Shown: one piece after another, positions 42,374 to 53,307 of the stretch | Position numbering within the stretch: position 1 is the first letter of the stretch | How the letters are laid out: every line of letters begins with the position of its first letter | Assembly: GCF_001182745.1 (NCBI RefSeq) | Contig: NZ_LN868938.1 | Coordinates: forward strand, 1,364,001 to 1,428,000 | Direction of reading: 5' to 3' | Length of the DNA: 64,000 nt | DNA from: Nocardia farcinica | GTDB lineage: Bacteria; Actinomycetota; Actinomycetes; Mycobacteriales; Mycobacteriaceae | Notes under the pieces: generated by a model | Databases searched by the model: none | What the model saw: only the letters and a program-made list of their open reading frames with translations | What the model was told of the DNA's origin: nothing | Made by a program: the position numbers and the translations under genes

Positions 42374-42685
42374 ATGATGAGTGCCCAGAGCCATTCCCCC
42401 CAGCACGGGGACTTCCCCGACCACGCCAGGACGATGCGATCGCACGCGGGCGAAGCCATCGAGGACACCCGCAACTGGCCGGGCATGATCCTGGTCGGAC
42501 TCGGCATCGTGACCGTCGGCCTGACGCTGGTCGCGGCCGGTTACGGCTTCGAGGGCTGGGCGATCATCGGCGGCATCGCCGCAGCCCTGTTCCTGATCAT
42601 CGGGGCGGTGCTGATCCTCGCCGAGCACCGCAGGCTCCAGAAGCTCTCCGACCGGAATTCGGGTTTCGACGACCGGGGTCACTGA
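42374..42685 (+). CDS. usfY: UsfY-like small membrane protein
   Basis: This 103-residue protein has a hydrophilic N-terminus with DHARTMRSHAGEAIEDTRNWPG, two membrane helices, and a basic LAEHRRLQKLSDR tail, the arrangement of mycobacterial UsfY, whose gene lies just upstream of sigF in M. tuberculosis. Function is unknown. AAAGGAG is three bases before the first of two adjacent ATGs; the second (42377) has better spacing. It opens an operon with two lipoprotein genes behind a SigF-type promoter. Confidence 0.75.
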   Translation: MMSAQSHSPQHGDFPDHARTMRSHAGEAIEDTRNWPGMILVGLGIVTVGLTLVAAGYGFEGWAIIGGIAAALFLIIGAVLILAEHRRLQKLSDRNSGFDDRGH

Positions 42686-42731
42686 CCCCGCCGCACACCG
42701 GCCGCGCCGGTGCCGAGAGGAAGAACTGAAC

Positions 42732-43193
42732 ATGACAGCCCCGAGCCCGCGCAGGCGGGCCTTCTCGGCGTTGCCCCTCGCCGCGGCGTGTGCGCTGCTG
42801 GCCGCCTGCGGCAACGCCCTAGAGACCGACCAGCCCGCGGTGCCCGCGACGCCGACCGATCCCGGTTTCGAAATGACCATCGCCCCGCCGTCGAGCTCGG
42901 TCACCGACGTTCCCGACCCCGACCGGATCTCTCCGGAAGCCGCCACCGCGCTGTGCGACACGATCCGCGCCGACCTGGACAGCTGGCGCGATCAGGGCTC
43001 GATCATCGCGCGGGTGAGCTTCAACGGCGCCGTGCACAACTGGGCGGTCCGCAACGGCGGACTCAACGACGCGGTGGTGCGCGACCGCTCCGTGGTCGAC
43101 ACCGCCACGACCACCCAGTGTCCGGATGTCCGCGACCGCGCACTCGAGGTGCTCGACGTCCCCGACCTGGCCGCCGCGCTGGCCGGGTTCTGA
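42732..43193 (+). CDS. Predicted lipoprotein, unknown function
   Basis: This 153-residue protein has a signal peptide ending in a clear lipobox (LLAAC, Cys26) followed by a Pro/Thr-rich spacer. The mature domain (SPEAATALCDTIRADLDSWRDQGSIIARVSFNGAVHNWAVRNGGL...) has two more cysteines that may form a disulfide. I do not recognise the family. It follows the UsfY-like gene by 46 bases with a GAGGAAG ribosome site. Confidence 0.8.
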   Translation: MTAPSPRRRAFSALPLAAACALLAACGNALETDQPAVPATPTDPGFEMTIAPPSSSVTDVPDPDRISPEAATALCDTIRADLDSWRDQGSIIARVSFNGAVHNWAVRNGGLNDAVVRDRSVVDTATTTQCPDVRDRALEVLDVPDLAAALAGF

Positions 43194-43223
43194 AGCCATG
43201 ACACACAGGAAGCGAGAGATCCG

Positions 43224-43541
43224 ATGAGAGCACCGCGGAACACCGTCGCGGCACTGCTGGCCGCCGCCGCCCTCGCCGCCTTCGGCACGGCGTGCGACGA
43301 GGCCGAGAAGGCGGTCAACAAGGGCGGAGACACTCCGTGCAGCGAGTTCACCGCCCAGGACGCCGACAAGAAGCGCACCACGGTGACGAAGTTCCTCGAG
43401 GAGGAACGCGGCGAAGCGCCCGCCGATCAGAACACCCTGGATCTGGCCATCGCCGCCATCGACCTGATGTGCAGCGCCCAGGCCGACCCGGACACCCCGA
43501 TCCACCAGGCGGACCTGACCGGCGTGCTGGTGCCCAAGTAG
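43224..43541 (+). CDS. Secreted HdeA-like small protein, paralogue of the 59.4-kb gene
   Basis: This 105-residue exported protein has a signal segment ending FGTAC, an imperfect lipobox. The mature part, NKGGDTPCSEFTAQDADKKRTTVTKFLEEERG...DLMCSAQ, has two cysteines spaced as in HdeA-type acid chaperones. It shares NKGGDTPC, KRTT-x-TKF and the distal Cys with the gene at 59406. It is third in the UsfY-like operon. A periplasmic chaperone or binding role under stress is plausible, not shown. Confidence 0.78.
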   Translation: MRAPRNTVAALLAAAALAAFGTACDEAEKAVNKGGDTPCSEFTAQDADKKRTTVTKFLEEERGEAPADQNTLDLAIAAIDLMCSAQADPDTPIHQADLTGVLVPK

Positions 43542-43564
43542 CCGCCCGTGATTGCGTCGGCCGC

Positions 43565-43589
43565 GTTTCGCGGCCACCGCAACGGATAT
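43565..43589 (+). promoter_or_regulatory. SigF-type promoter of the Rieske oxidoreductase
   Basis: GTTT (43565-43568), 15 bases, GGATAT (43584-43589), one mismatch to GGGTAT. The ATG is nine bases beyond the -10, the same geometry as ctpI and the nucleotidyltransferase gene. Confidence 0.55.
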
Positions 43590-43598
43590 GCCCCCTGC

Positions 43599-45125
43599 AT
43601 GACGTCACTGTGGTTGAACGACGCGGAGGTTCCCGCGCGGTTGCGCCTCACCGCCGGTGCCCGATACGACACCCTCGTCGTCGGCGCCGGACTGGTGGGG
43701 CTGACGACGGCGCTGCTGCTGGCGCAGAGCGGACGCGAGGTCGCCGTCCTCGAGGCCAGGCGGGTGGGCGCGGGCACCACCGGCGCCTCGACCGCGAAAG
43801 TCTCGCTCCTGCAAGGCACCAGGGGCAGCACCATCGCCCAGCGCCACGGCACGGCGACGCTGTCCCGGTACGTCGCCGCCAACCGCGACGGCCTGGACTG
43901 GCTGCTGCACTTCTGCGCCGACCACGACATCGACGTCCAACGGGTGCCCGCATACACCTACGCGCAGGACGAATCCGAATTGTCCTCGGTGCGAGCGGAG
44001 TTCGAGGCGACCCGCGCGGTCGGCCTGCCCACCGAGCTGGTGGACGAGCTGGACGTGCCCTTTCCCGCGCACGGCGCCGTCCGGCTGGCCGAGCAGGCAC
44101 AGCTGGACCCCATGGCCGTGCTGGCGGCGCTCGCGGCCGAGGTCGAGGCGCACGGCGCGCCCATCTACGAGTCCACGCGCGCGCAGGCATTGCGCCACGA
44201 CGGCGGGCAGATCGTGGTGCGCACCGAGCACGGCGACGTCTCGGCCACGAACGTGGTGGTGGCCACCGGCACCCCGATCTTCGACCGCGGCGGGTTCTTC
44301 GCCCGGCTCACCGCGCAGCGCTCCTATCTGGCGGCGTTCCGCGTGCCGGGGCCGGTGCCGCACGAGATGTACATCAGCGCCGGTCAGCCCAGCCGCTCGC
44401 TGCGCTACCACCCCACCGCCGACGGTGATCTGCTGCTCGTGGGCGGCAGCGGCCACGAGGTCGGCCGCACCCGCTCCGAGGCCGCGCATGTCGAGCAGGT
44501 GCTGGACTGGACGCGGCGGTGGTTCCCCGGCGCCGAACCGCTGTACCGCTGGTCGGCGCAGGACTATCACCCGGTCAGCGAACTCCCGTACGTCGGGCCG
44601 TTGCTGCCCGGCCAGGACGGCGTGCTGGTGGCCAGCGGCTTCGCCAAGTGGGGCATGACCAACGGGGCGGCCGCGGCGCTGGCGCTGGCCGGGCGGCTGA
44701 CCGGCAAGACACCGGCCTGGGCGGGGACGCTGGCCACCTGGCAGCCTGGTGAGCTGAAGTCGCTCGGCTCCGGCGTGCAGGTCAATGCCGCCGTCGCGCA
44801 ACACATGTCGACCGGCTGGCTGCGATTGCTCGGCAACTCGGGCACGACCGTGCCGCCGGAGGGCTGCGGCCGGGTCGAACGGCACGGCCTGCACCCCACC
44901 GCGGTGTCGACGGTCGACGGGGTCACCCACGAGGTGTCGGCGGTGTGCTCGCACCTCTACGGCATCGTGCACTGGAACGACGCGGAACGCAGCTGGGACT
45001 GCCCGCTGCACGGTTCGCGGTTCGCCCCCGACGGCAGCGTGCTGGAGGGCCCGGCCACCAAACCGCTGCCGACCCGCCGCAGCCCGCTGCCGGCGAGCCC
45101 GGCCACCGAGAACCTCGGCTCCTGA
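43599..45125 (+). CDS. FAD-dependent DAO-type oxidoreductase with C-terminal Rieske domain
   Basis: This 508-residue protein has an N-terminal D-amino-acid-oxidase-like FAD domain (VVGAGLVGLTTALLLAQSG; C-terminal VASGFAKWGMTNGAAAALALAGRL) and a C-terminal Rieske [2Fe-2S] domain with C-S-H and C-P-L-H ligands (CSHLYGIVHWNDAERSWDCPLHGSRF). Such fusions resemble glycine-oxidase-type proteins linked to an electron acceptor, so electrons may leave by the cluster rather than to oxygen. ATG 43599 is close behind a SigF-type -10. The substrate is unknown. Confidence 0.9.
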   Translation: MTSLWLNDAEVPARLRLTAGARYDTLVVGAGLVGLTTALLLAQSGREVAVLEARRVGAGTTGASTAKVSLLQGTRGSTIAQRHGTATLSRYVAANRDGLDWLLHFCADHDIDVQRVPAYTYAQDESELSSVRAEFEATRAVGLPTELVDELDVPFPAHGAVRLAEQAQLDPMAVLAALAAEVEAHGAPIYESTRAQALRHDGGQIVVRTEHGDVSATNVVVATGTPIFDRGGFFARLTAQRSYLAAFRVPGPVPHEMYISAGQPSRSLRYHPTADGDLLLVGGSGHEVGRTRSEAAHVEQVLDWTRRWFPGAEPLYRWSAQDYHPVSELPYVGPLLPGQDGVLVASGFAKWGMTNGAAAALALAGRLTGKTPAWAGTLATWQPGELKSLGSGVQVNAAVAQHMSTGWLRLLGNSGTTVPPEGCGRVERHGLHPTAVSTVDGVTHEVSAVCSHLYGIVHWNDAERSWDCPLHGSRFAPDGSVLEGPATKPLPTRRSPLPASPATENLGS

Positions 45126-45134
45126 CCCCGGCCG

Positions 45135-46223
45135 CTAGGAGACCGGCGCGAGCGCGATGGTGATGTTGTCGTTGCCGCCGCTGCGCACCGCGAAATCGGC
45201 GAGATCGCGCGCGGCGGCCATGGGATCGGGCGCGGCGGCCAGCGCGGCCAGCCCGTCCGGCTCGGGGCGGTAGTTCCACAGCCCGTCGCTGCACAGCAGC
45301 AACCGGCCCGGCCCCACCGCACGGAAAGTCCGCACCGCGTTCTCCGACCACGGGTTCTCGTCGGAATCCGCCCCGAGCCAGCGCAGCAGGGTGTGCGCGC
45401 GCGGGTCGTTCATCGCGGCCTGCTCGTCCATCGCGCCCGCGTCGACCAGGGCCTGCGCCCAGGAGTCGTCGACGGTGAGCCGCTGGGACGGCATGAAGCC
45501 GGGATCGTCGCGGAACGGCTCGGCGGCAAGCCAATACGCCCGGCTGTCACCCACGTTGGCGACGGTGACGTCCACGGCGCCGCCTCCGGCGCCGCGCACG
45601 ACGGCCGAGACGTAGGTGCACGACGGTGCGTGCAGATCGTCGGTGGCGATGGCGCGCACCGCGTCGGCGGCCGCGGCGAGTCCGGCCTGTGCCGCGTCCG
45701 GCGCCGTCGCCCCCTGGCGCAGTGCCGCCAGGCAGGCCTGTACCCCGGCCCGCACCGCGGTGCCGGAGGCGGCCTGCGGATTGGCCGAGGTGGACACCCC
45801 GTCACAGACCACGATCACGGTGGTGTGCGGGCCGTGCTCGCCCTCGAGCACGGCCGCCGCGACCGCGTCCTCGTTGCGCGCGTGCGCGATTCCGCGATCG
45901 GTCACCACGCACACCGCCCCCAGATCGGCCTCGAACCGGTCGGCGGCGGCGCCCGGCACCGGCAGCGCGACGTACTTGCCGTCGAGGTCGGCGCCGCAGC
46001 CAGGACACCGGGGTCCGCTCACCTCGGCGTCGCAGTCGGGGCAGCGCGGGCCGCTGTGCCGGACCGGCCGGGTGGCCGGGTCGTGTCCCGCGGGCAGGCC
46101 GGAACTCTCGGCGGTGATCTCGACGGTCGGGGCCTCGGCGGGCCGTGGCGTCGCGCCGGGCGCGCGGTGTTCGACGGGCTCGGTGGGCACGTCGGCGGGA
46201 TCCTTGGGCAGATCGGGATTCAC
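45135..46223 (-). CDS. PP2C-type Ser/Thr phosphatase with N-terminal zinc ribbon
   Basis: This 362-residue protein has a disordered N-terminus, a four-cysteine zinc ribbon (CPDCDAEVSGPRCPGCGADLDGKYV, near residue 60) and a complete PP2C domain: GIAHARNEDA, VVCDGVSTSANPQAAS, NVGDSRAYW, LLLCSDGLW and GGNDNIT. It dephosphorylates Ser/Thr proteins with Mn/Mg. The ribbon-PP2C design is common beside FHA and kinase genes in actinomycetes, but none is adjacent. GTG 46223 has GAGGA upstream. The C-terminus converges on the Rieske oxidoreductase with nine bases between. Confidence 0.87.
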   Translation of the reverse strand: MNPDLPKDPADVPTEPVEHRAPGATPRPAEAPTVEITAESSGLPAGHDPATRPVRHSGPRCPDCDAEVSGPRCPGCGADLDGKYVALPVPGAAADRFEADLGAVCVVTDRGIAHARNEDAVAAAVLEGEHGPHTTVIVVCDGVSTSANPQAASGTAVRAGVQACLAALRQGATAPDAAQAGLAAAADAVRAIATDDLHAPSCTYVSAVVRGAGGGAVDVTVANVGDSRAYWLAAEPFRDDPGFMPSQRLTVDDSWAQALVDAGAMDEQAAMNDPRAHTLLRWLGADSDENPWSENAVRTFRAVGPGRLLLCSDGLWNYRPEPDGLAALAAAPDPMAAARDLADFAVRSGGNDNITIALAPVS

Positions 46224-46396
46224 AGGGTGGTCCTCGAACGGATGTCGGTGGCACGGCCGACCGGCAGGTCGGGCCTCCAGCGTTCCAGACCGGCGGCCCC
46301 GTCGCCCCACTTCGCCCCCTGACCGCATCGCGGCGTGTCGCCCCGCACCCAGTCCCCCTTCGTCGTCGGCCGGCGCAGTTCTCGCCTGGATGCTAC

Positions 46397-47284
46397 CTAC
46401 GGCAGCGGGGCATCGCGCTCGCGGCCGGACTCGCGCAGCACGCCCGGCTTGTCCACGTAATGCTGCATGGCCCAGTTCAGCCCGCGCATGGCCAGGGTGT
46501 AGGCGGGCGGGAAGTACCGTTGCGCCCAGTGGCCGACGCGGATGTCGTGGGAGGTGTAGACGAGGTAGCGGTTGCGCTCCACCCCGCGCACGATCGATGC
46601 CGCCGCCGCCTCGGGCGTCACCGCGTGGCGCAGGAACAGCTTCATCCCCTTCTGCACGGCCTCGGCCTCCCGGTCGACCCCGGCGATCTCCACCCGGTTC
46701 ACCATCGGGGTGCGCATCGCCCCCGGGCACACCAGGCTGACCCCGATCCGGTGCCGGCGCAGGTCGAAGCGCAGCACCTCCGAGACACCGCGCAGACCGA
46801 ACTTGCCCGCACTGTAGGGCGCGTGCCACGGCAGCCCGAACAGGCCGGCCGCCGAGGCGACGTTCACCAGGTGCCCGCCGCGGCCCGCGGCGATCATCGG
46901 CGGCAGGAACTCCTCGATGACGTGGATCGGCCCCATCAGGTCGATGTCGACGGTGCGGCGCCACTGCCGGTGGGTGAGCCGGTCGACCGTGCCCCAGGTG
47001 GCGATGCCCGCGACGTTCATGACGATGTCGACGCTGCCGAGCCGGGCGTGGGTCTGCTCGGCCAGCGCGACGACGGCGTCGTGGTCGCTCACGTCGAGCG
47101 CTTCGGCCAGATGCACGGTGGCGCCGCCGTCGCGCAGCTCCGCGGCGGTACGCTCGAGTCCTGGGCCGTCGATGTCGGTGAGTACCAGCGAGGCGCCCTT
47201 GGCCGCGACCGCCTGCGCGGTACTGCGGCCGAGCCCGCTGGCGGCGCCGGTGATCAGGCAGCTCTTGCCGTCGAACTTGGTCAT
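46397..47284 (-). CDS. Short-chain dehydrogenase/reductase
   Basis: This 295-residue classical SDR has TGAASGLGR cofactor loop, NVAG, catalytic Ser in VNVASAAG, and YSAGK. The C-terminus (WAQRYFPPAYTLAMRGLNWAMQHYVDKPG) is longer than minimal and resembles mycobacterial SDRs acting on lipids or retinol-like substrates. It lies just upstream (antisense direction) of, and may be transcribed with, the carboxylase gene: nine bases separate its start from the carboxylase stop. Confidence 0.87.
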   Translation of the reverse strand: MTKFDGKSCLITGAASGLGRSTAQAVAAKGASLVLTDIDGPGLERTAAELRDGGATVHLAEALDVSDHDAVVALAEQTHARLGSVDIVMNVAGIATWGTVDRLTHRQWRRTVDIDLMGPIHVIEEFLPPMIAAGRGGHLVNVASAAGLFGLPWHAPYSAGKFGLRGVSEVLRFDLRRHRIGVSLVCPGAMRTPMVNRVEIAGVDREAEAVQKGMKLFLRHAVTPEAAAASIVRGVERNRYLVYTSHDIRVGHWAQRYFPPAYTLAMRGLNWAMQHYVDKPGVLRESGRERDAPLP

Positions 47285-47293
47285 GCCACGACC

Positions 47294-50200
47294 CTAGTGT
47301 TCACGAACATTGTTGTCTATGAATCGTTGTCCCCGAGCTCTTTCCGGGCCGGTCAGCAGCCCGATCCAGCGTCGGGTGTCGGCCGGGTCGATGACGTCGT
47401 CGAGTTCGAGCACGGTGGCCGCCGTGAGCGCCTTACCGTTGGCGTAGGCCGCCGCGACGAGGGCGTCGAACGCCTCGGCTCGCTCGTCCGGGTCGGCGAT
47501 GGCGGCCAGTTCCTTAGCGAACCCGAGCCGCACCGCCCCCTCGAGGCCCATCCCGCCGATCTCGCCGGTCGGCCACGCCACCACGAACCGCGGCGCGCGG
47601 AACGAACCCGCCGCCATCGCCTGCGCGCCCAGCCCGTAGCCCTTGCGCAGGATGATCGTGCCCCACGGCACCCGCATGTTCGCCGCGTCGACGAACAGCC
47701 TGCTGAACTTGGTCACCGTCGCGTGCTTCTCCGCGTCCGGGCCGACCATGAACCCCGGTGTGTCGCAGAGTGCCACGATCGGTAGCCCGTGCGCGTCGCA
47801 GAGCCGCAGGAACGCACTGAGCTTGTCTGCGGCCGGCGCGTCGATCGCCCCGCCGAGATGGTGGCAGTCGTTGGCCACGAGACCGTAGGGCTTCCCCTCC
47901 ACCCGCACCAGCGCGGTCACCACGCCCACACCCCAGTCGCGGCGCAGTTCCAGCACCGAGCCCACGTCGACGACCGCCTCGATCGCGGCGCGGATGTCGA
48001 AGGCGCGCAAGCGGTTCTCCGGGACGACGTGCCGGGCCAGCCGCGGATCGGGCGCCTGCCACTGCTTGTCGGCGCCCTGGAAGTAGGCCAGGTAGCGGCG
48101 GGCGATGTCGACCGCCTCGGCCTCGTCGGCGGCGACCACGTGGACCACGCCGTTGCGCCGCTGGACCTCGATCGGCCCGATGTCCTCGGGGCGGAACACG
48201 CCGAGTCCGCCGCCCTCGATCATCGCGGGCCCGCCCATGCCGATGTTGGCGTCGGGGGTGGCGATCACGACGTCGCACATGCCGAGCAGCGCGGCGTTGC
48301 CCGCGAAGCAGCGCCCGGAGACGATGCCGATCAACGGCACCCGCCCCGACAGCGCACCCATCGCGCGGAAGGTGGTGACGTCCAGGCCGGAGATCCCCGG
48401 GTAGTCGGTGTCACCGGGCCGCCCGCCGCCACCCTCGGTGAAGAACACCACGGGCAGCCGCTGCTCGTGCGCCAGCTCCAGCATCCGGTCGGTCTTGGCG
48501 TGATTGCGCATGCCCTGGGTGCCCGCGAGCACGGTGTAGTCGTAGGACAGCACCACCGTGCGCGTCGCGTCGGGGCCGAAACGATCGGCGTTGACGGTGG
48601 CGACGCCGCCGATCAAGCCGTCGGCGGGGGTGTTGGCGATCAGGTCCTCCTGGCTGCGGCGCAGCCGTTGCGCGGCGACCGCGAGCGCACCGTATTCGAC
48701 GAAGCTGCCCGCGTCGACGAGGTCGTCGATGTTCCGGCGGGCGGTGCGCCTGCCCAGCCGGTGCCGTTTGGCGACCGCGTCCGGCCGCGCCTCGTCCAGG
48801 ACGCCGCGGTGACGCTCCAGGACCTCGGCCAGGTCGGGCCGGATGGCGTCGAGGTCGACGGTGGCGCGCTCGGTGTCCTCGCCGTCGTGCTCGGCGGGCG
48901 CCCACACCAGCAGCGCGGTGTGCGGGTCCACCACGTCGCCGGGCGCGACCAGGTGACGCAGCACCCGCAGCGGCCGCTCGGCGCGCAACACGTGCTGCAT
49001 CTTCATCGCCTCCAGCACCGCCACCTCGGCACCGGCCGCCACGACGGCGCCGGTGTCGGCGAGGGCGACGACGGTGGCGCCCATCGGCGTGGCCAACGCC
49101 TGCTCGTCGGGCCCGAGCTCCGGCCCGGTGCGATCGGGCCCGGACCCGTCGGGCACGGACTCCGGTGGGACCACCGGCGCGAGTTCGGCCGCGGCGGCGA
49201 GGATGCCGTCGACGTGCCGCTCGAACCAGCCGGTGTCGACCGGACCGGCCTCGGCGAGGGCGTCGAGGATCGCGCGCAACACCGCGACGTTGGTGTCCAC
49301 TCCGACGACGACGGTCTCGGCGAGCGCGTCGGCGCACCGGCGCACGGCCGCGGCGTGGGTGTCGGCGCGGGCGATCACCTTGGCCAGCAGCGAATCGAAC
49401 TGCACCGTGTGCCGCAGGCCCGCGAACACCGCGGTGTCGACCCGGACGCCCGCGCCCGTCGGCGCGTCGAAGCGGGTGACGATGCCCGACCCGGGCAGCA
49501 CGTCCCCGCCCGCGGTCATGGTCTCGGCGTTCACCCGCGCCTGCACGGCGTGCCCGCGCGGGGTGGTGTCGGGCAGCGCCAGTTCGGCCAGCGTCCGGCC
49601 GCGGGCCAGCGCGAACTGGATGCCCACCAGGTCGAGTCCGGTGACCTCCTCGGTGACGGTGTGCTCGACCTGCAGGCGCGGATTCACCTCGAGGAACCAC
49701 GCTTCGGCCCCGCGGACCAGGAACTCCACCGTGATCACCCCGCGGCAGCCCACCGATTCGGCGAGCGCGGCCGCCGCGCGGTGCAACCGTTCGCGCACGG
49801 TCTCGGCCAGCTCCGGCGCGGGCGCGATCTCCACCAGCTTCTGGCGGCGCCGCTGCACGCTGCAATCGCGGTCGCCCACCGCCCGCGCGTGCACGCCGTC
49901 GGCGACGACCTGGATCTCGATGTGCCGGGCCCCGTCGACCAGCGCCTCGGCGAACACCCGGTCGTCGCCGAAGGCGGCGTTCGCCTCGGCCCGGCACTGG
50001 GCGTAGGCGTCGGCGAGTTCGTCCGGGTCCCGGACCGCGCGCATCCCGCGGCCACCGCCTCCGGCGGCCGCCTTGATCATCACACCGTCGGGATGCTCGG
50101 AAAGCAGCGCGGCCACGGCCGTCGCGTCCGCGCCCACCGGGGTGCCCGGCGGCACCGGCACCCCGGCACGTTCGGCGGCGGCGCGGGCGGCGACCTTGTC

Positions 50201-50536
50201 GCCGAAGGTGGCCAGCACCCGCGGATCCGGGCCGACGAAGACGAGCCCGGCCGCGGCGCAGGCCCTGGCGAACTCGGCGTTCTCGCTGAGGAATCCGTAG
50301 CCCGGGTGCACCAGCGCGCCCGCACCGGCGGTGCGGGCCGCGGCCACGACCGCGGGGATGTCCAGGTAGGCCGCCGCCCCCTCCCCCGGCAGTTCGACCG
50401 CGTCGTCGGCCAGTCGCACCGGCAGGGTCGCGGCTTCGGCGGGGGTGTGCACCACCAGCGTTCGATACCCGTGGGCCCGGGCGGCCCGCACGATCCGGAC
50501 CGCGATCTCGCCTCTGTTCACCACGACCACACGCAT
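47294..50536 (-). CDS. Single-chain acyl-CoA carboxylase (BC-BCCP-CT)
   Basis: This 1080-residue multidomain biotin enzyme has biotin carboxylase (1 to about 445, with GGGGRGM and EVNPRLQVEHTVTEE), a BCCP segment with the biotinylated Lys512 in EAMKM, and a carboxyltransferase of the AccD/PccB type (from about 600, GGVATV, GGGGRPGD, WPTGEIGGMG). Domains are normally on separate alpha and beta chains in actinomycetes, but single-chain forms occur in some. The acyl substrate may be acetyl-, propionyl- or another CoA. ATG 50536 starts directly at MRVVVVNRGEIA. Confidence 0.9.
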   Translation of the reverse strand: MRVVVVNRGEIAVRIVRAARAHGYRTLVVHTPAEAATLPVRLADDAVELPGEGAAAYLDIPAVVAAARTAGAGALVHPGYGFLSENAEFARACAAAGLVFVGPDPRVLATFGDKVAARAAAERAGVPVPPGTPVGADATAVAALLSEHPDGVMIKAAAGGGGRGMRAVRDPDELADAYAQCRAEANAAFGDDRVFAEALVDGARHIEIQVVADGVHARAVGDRDCSVQRRRQKLVEIAPAPELAETVRERLHRAAAALAESVGCRGVITVEFLVRGAEAWFLEVNPRLQVEHTVTEEVTGLDLVGIQFALARGRTLAELALPDTTPRGHAVQARVNAETMTAGGDVLPGSGIVTRFDAPTGAGVRVDTAVFAGLRHTVQFDSLLAKVIARADTHAAAVRRCADALAETVVVGVDTNVAVLRAILDALAEAGPVDTGWFERHVDGILAAAAELAPVVPPESVPDGSGPDRTGPELGPDEQALATPMGATVVALADTGAVVAAGAEVAVLEAMKMQHVLRAERPLRVLRHLVAPGDVVDPHTALLVWAPAEHDGEDTERATVDLDAIRPDLAEVLERHRGVLDEARPDAVAKRHRLGRRTARRNIDDLVDAGSFVEYGALAVAAQRLRRSQEDLIANTPADGLIGGVATVNADRFGPDATRTVVLSYDYTVLAGTQGMRNHAKTDRMLELAHEQRLPVVFFTEGGGGRPGDTDYPGISGLDVTTFRAMGALSGRVPLIGIVSGRCFAGNAALLGMCDVVIATPDANIGMGGPAMIEGGGLGVFRPEDIGPIEVQRRNGVVHVVAADEAEAVDIARRYLAYFQGADKQWQAPDPRLARHVVPENRLRAFDIRAAIEAVVDVGSVLELRRDWGVGVVTALVRVEGKPYGLVANDCHHLGGAIDAPAADKLSAFLRLCDAHGLPIVALCDTPGFMVGPDAEKHATVTKFSRLFVDAANMRVPWGTIILRKGYGLGAQAMAAGSFRAPRFVVAWPTGEIGGMGLEGAVRLGFAKELAAIADPDERAEAFDALVAAAYANGKALTAATVLELDDVIDPADTRRWIGLLTGPERARGQRFIDNNVREH

Positions 50537-50612
50537 GGGGCCAGTCTCGCCGACGATCATGGTCGGGGGCCACGCGGGGCGAGCACGGCCCGTCCCGCGT
50601 GGCCCCGGCGGC

Positions 50613-52148
<1,536 letters not shown>

Positions 52149-52290
52149 TCGGGCTCCCTTGTCCGAGCGTTGCCGCGAGGTTACATGTTATCGCAAGTTA
52201 CGTCTAGATCAGGGCGTCCCGGATGCTACATTCGCGACCGAATTGAAACGCGTTGCAGTCCGCCGTGGCGGTCGGAGGAGTGGTGGTCCG

Positions 52291-53307
52291 ATGCGGGTGT
52301 ACACGGCGATCTACGGCCTCACCGACAGCGCCGAGCGGGCGCGGGCACTCCGTGCGTCGGGGGTGGCGGGGGTGTTCACCTTCGAAGGTCCGCACGACGT
52401 GTTCGCCCCGCTGACGCTGGCCGCGACCGTCGGCGGACTCGATCTGCTCACCAACGTGGCCATCGCCTTCCCCCGCAACCCGATCCATCTGGCCCACCAG
52501 GCCAACGATCTCCAGCTGCTGTCCGGTGGCCGATTCACCCTCGGCCTGGGCACCCAGATCCGCACCCAGATCGAACGGCGATTCGGTGCCACGTTCGACG
52601 ATCCGGTCGAGCGCATGGCCGAGCTGGTCGCGGCCCTGCGCGCGATCTTCGACTGCTGGCAGACCGGTGAACGACTGGATTTCCGCGGCCGCTACTACCG
52701 CCACACCCTGATGACCCCCACCTTCAGCCCCGGCCCCAACCCCTTCGGCCCGCCGCCGATCCACCTCGGCGCGCTGGGGCCCCGCATGACCGCGATGGCG
52801 GCCCGGGTCGCCGACGGCCTGCTCGTCATGCCCTTCACCTCCCGGCGGTACCTGCGGGAACGGACCATGCCCGCGGTGGACGAGGGCTTGGCCGCCGCCG
52901 GGCGCGAGCGCGCCGATTTCACCGTGGTACCCGAGGTCATCGTCGCCGTCGGCCGCTCCGCGGCCGAGCAGGCCGCCGCCGACGCCGCCACCCGCCGCCT
53001 GCTCGCCTTCTACGGCTCCACCCCCGCCTACCGTCCCGTGCTCGACCTGCACGGCTGGGGCGAGCTGCAACCGGAACTCAACGCTTTGTCCAAGCAGGGT
53101 CGCTGGCAGGAGATGGCCCACCTCGTCGACGACGACATGCTCGCCACCATCACCGCCCGCGGCACCCCGGCCGAGGTGGCCGCCGACATCCGCGCCCGGG
53201 TGAGCGGACTGTCGGACCGGGTGTGCTTCTACCAGCCCTACGCACCGGACGACGCGACGCTGGCGGAGCTGGTCGATCACCTGGTCGGTGCGGATCAGGC
53301 GGTCTGA
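52291..53307 (+). CDS. F420-dependent LLM-class oxidoreductase
   Basis: This 338-residue TIM-barrel protein of the luciferase-like family probably uses F420H2. Landmarks are FEGPHDVFAPLTLAATVGGLDLLTNVAIAFPRNPIHLAHQANDLQLLSGGRFTLGLGTQ. It resembles the TIGR03617-type group. ATG 52291 has GGAGGAG ten bases upstream. It shares a divergent promoter region with the EthA-like gene, so the two may act on related xenobiotics or lipids. Confidence 0.87.
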   Translation: MRVYTAIYGLTDSAERARALRASGVAGVFTFEGPHDVFAPLTLAATVGGLDLLTNVAIAFPRNPIHLAHQANDLQLLSGGRFTLGLGTQIRTQIERRFGATFDDPVERMAELVAALRAIFDCWQTGERLDFRGRYYRHTLMTPTFSPGPNPFGPPPIHLGALGPRMTAMAARVADGLLVMPFTSRRYLRERTMPAVDEGLAAAGRERADFTVVPEVIVAVGRSAAEQAAADAATRRLLAFYGSTPAYRPVLDLHGWGELQPELNALSKQGRWQEMAHLVDDDMLATITARGTPAEVAADIRARVSGLSDRVCFYQPYAPDDATLAELVDHLVGADQAV

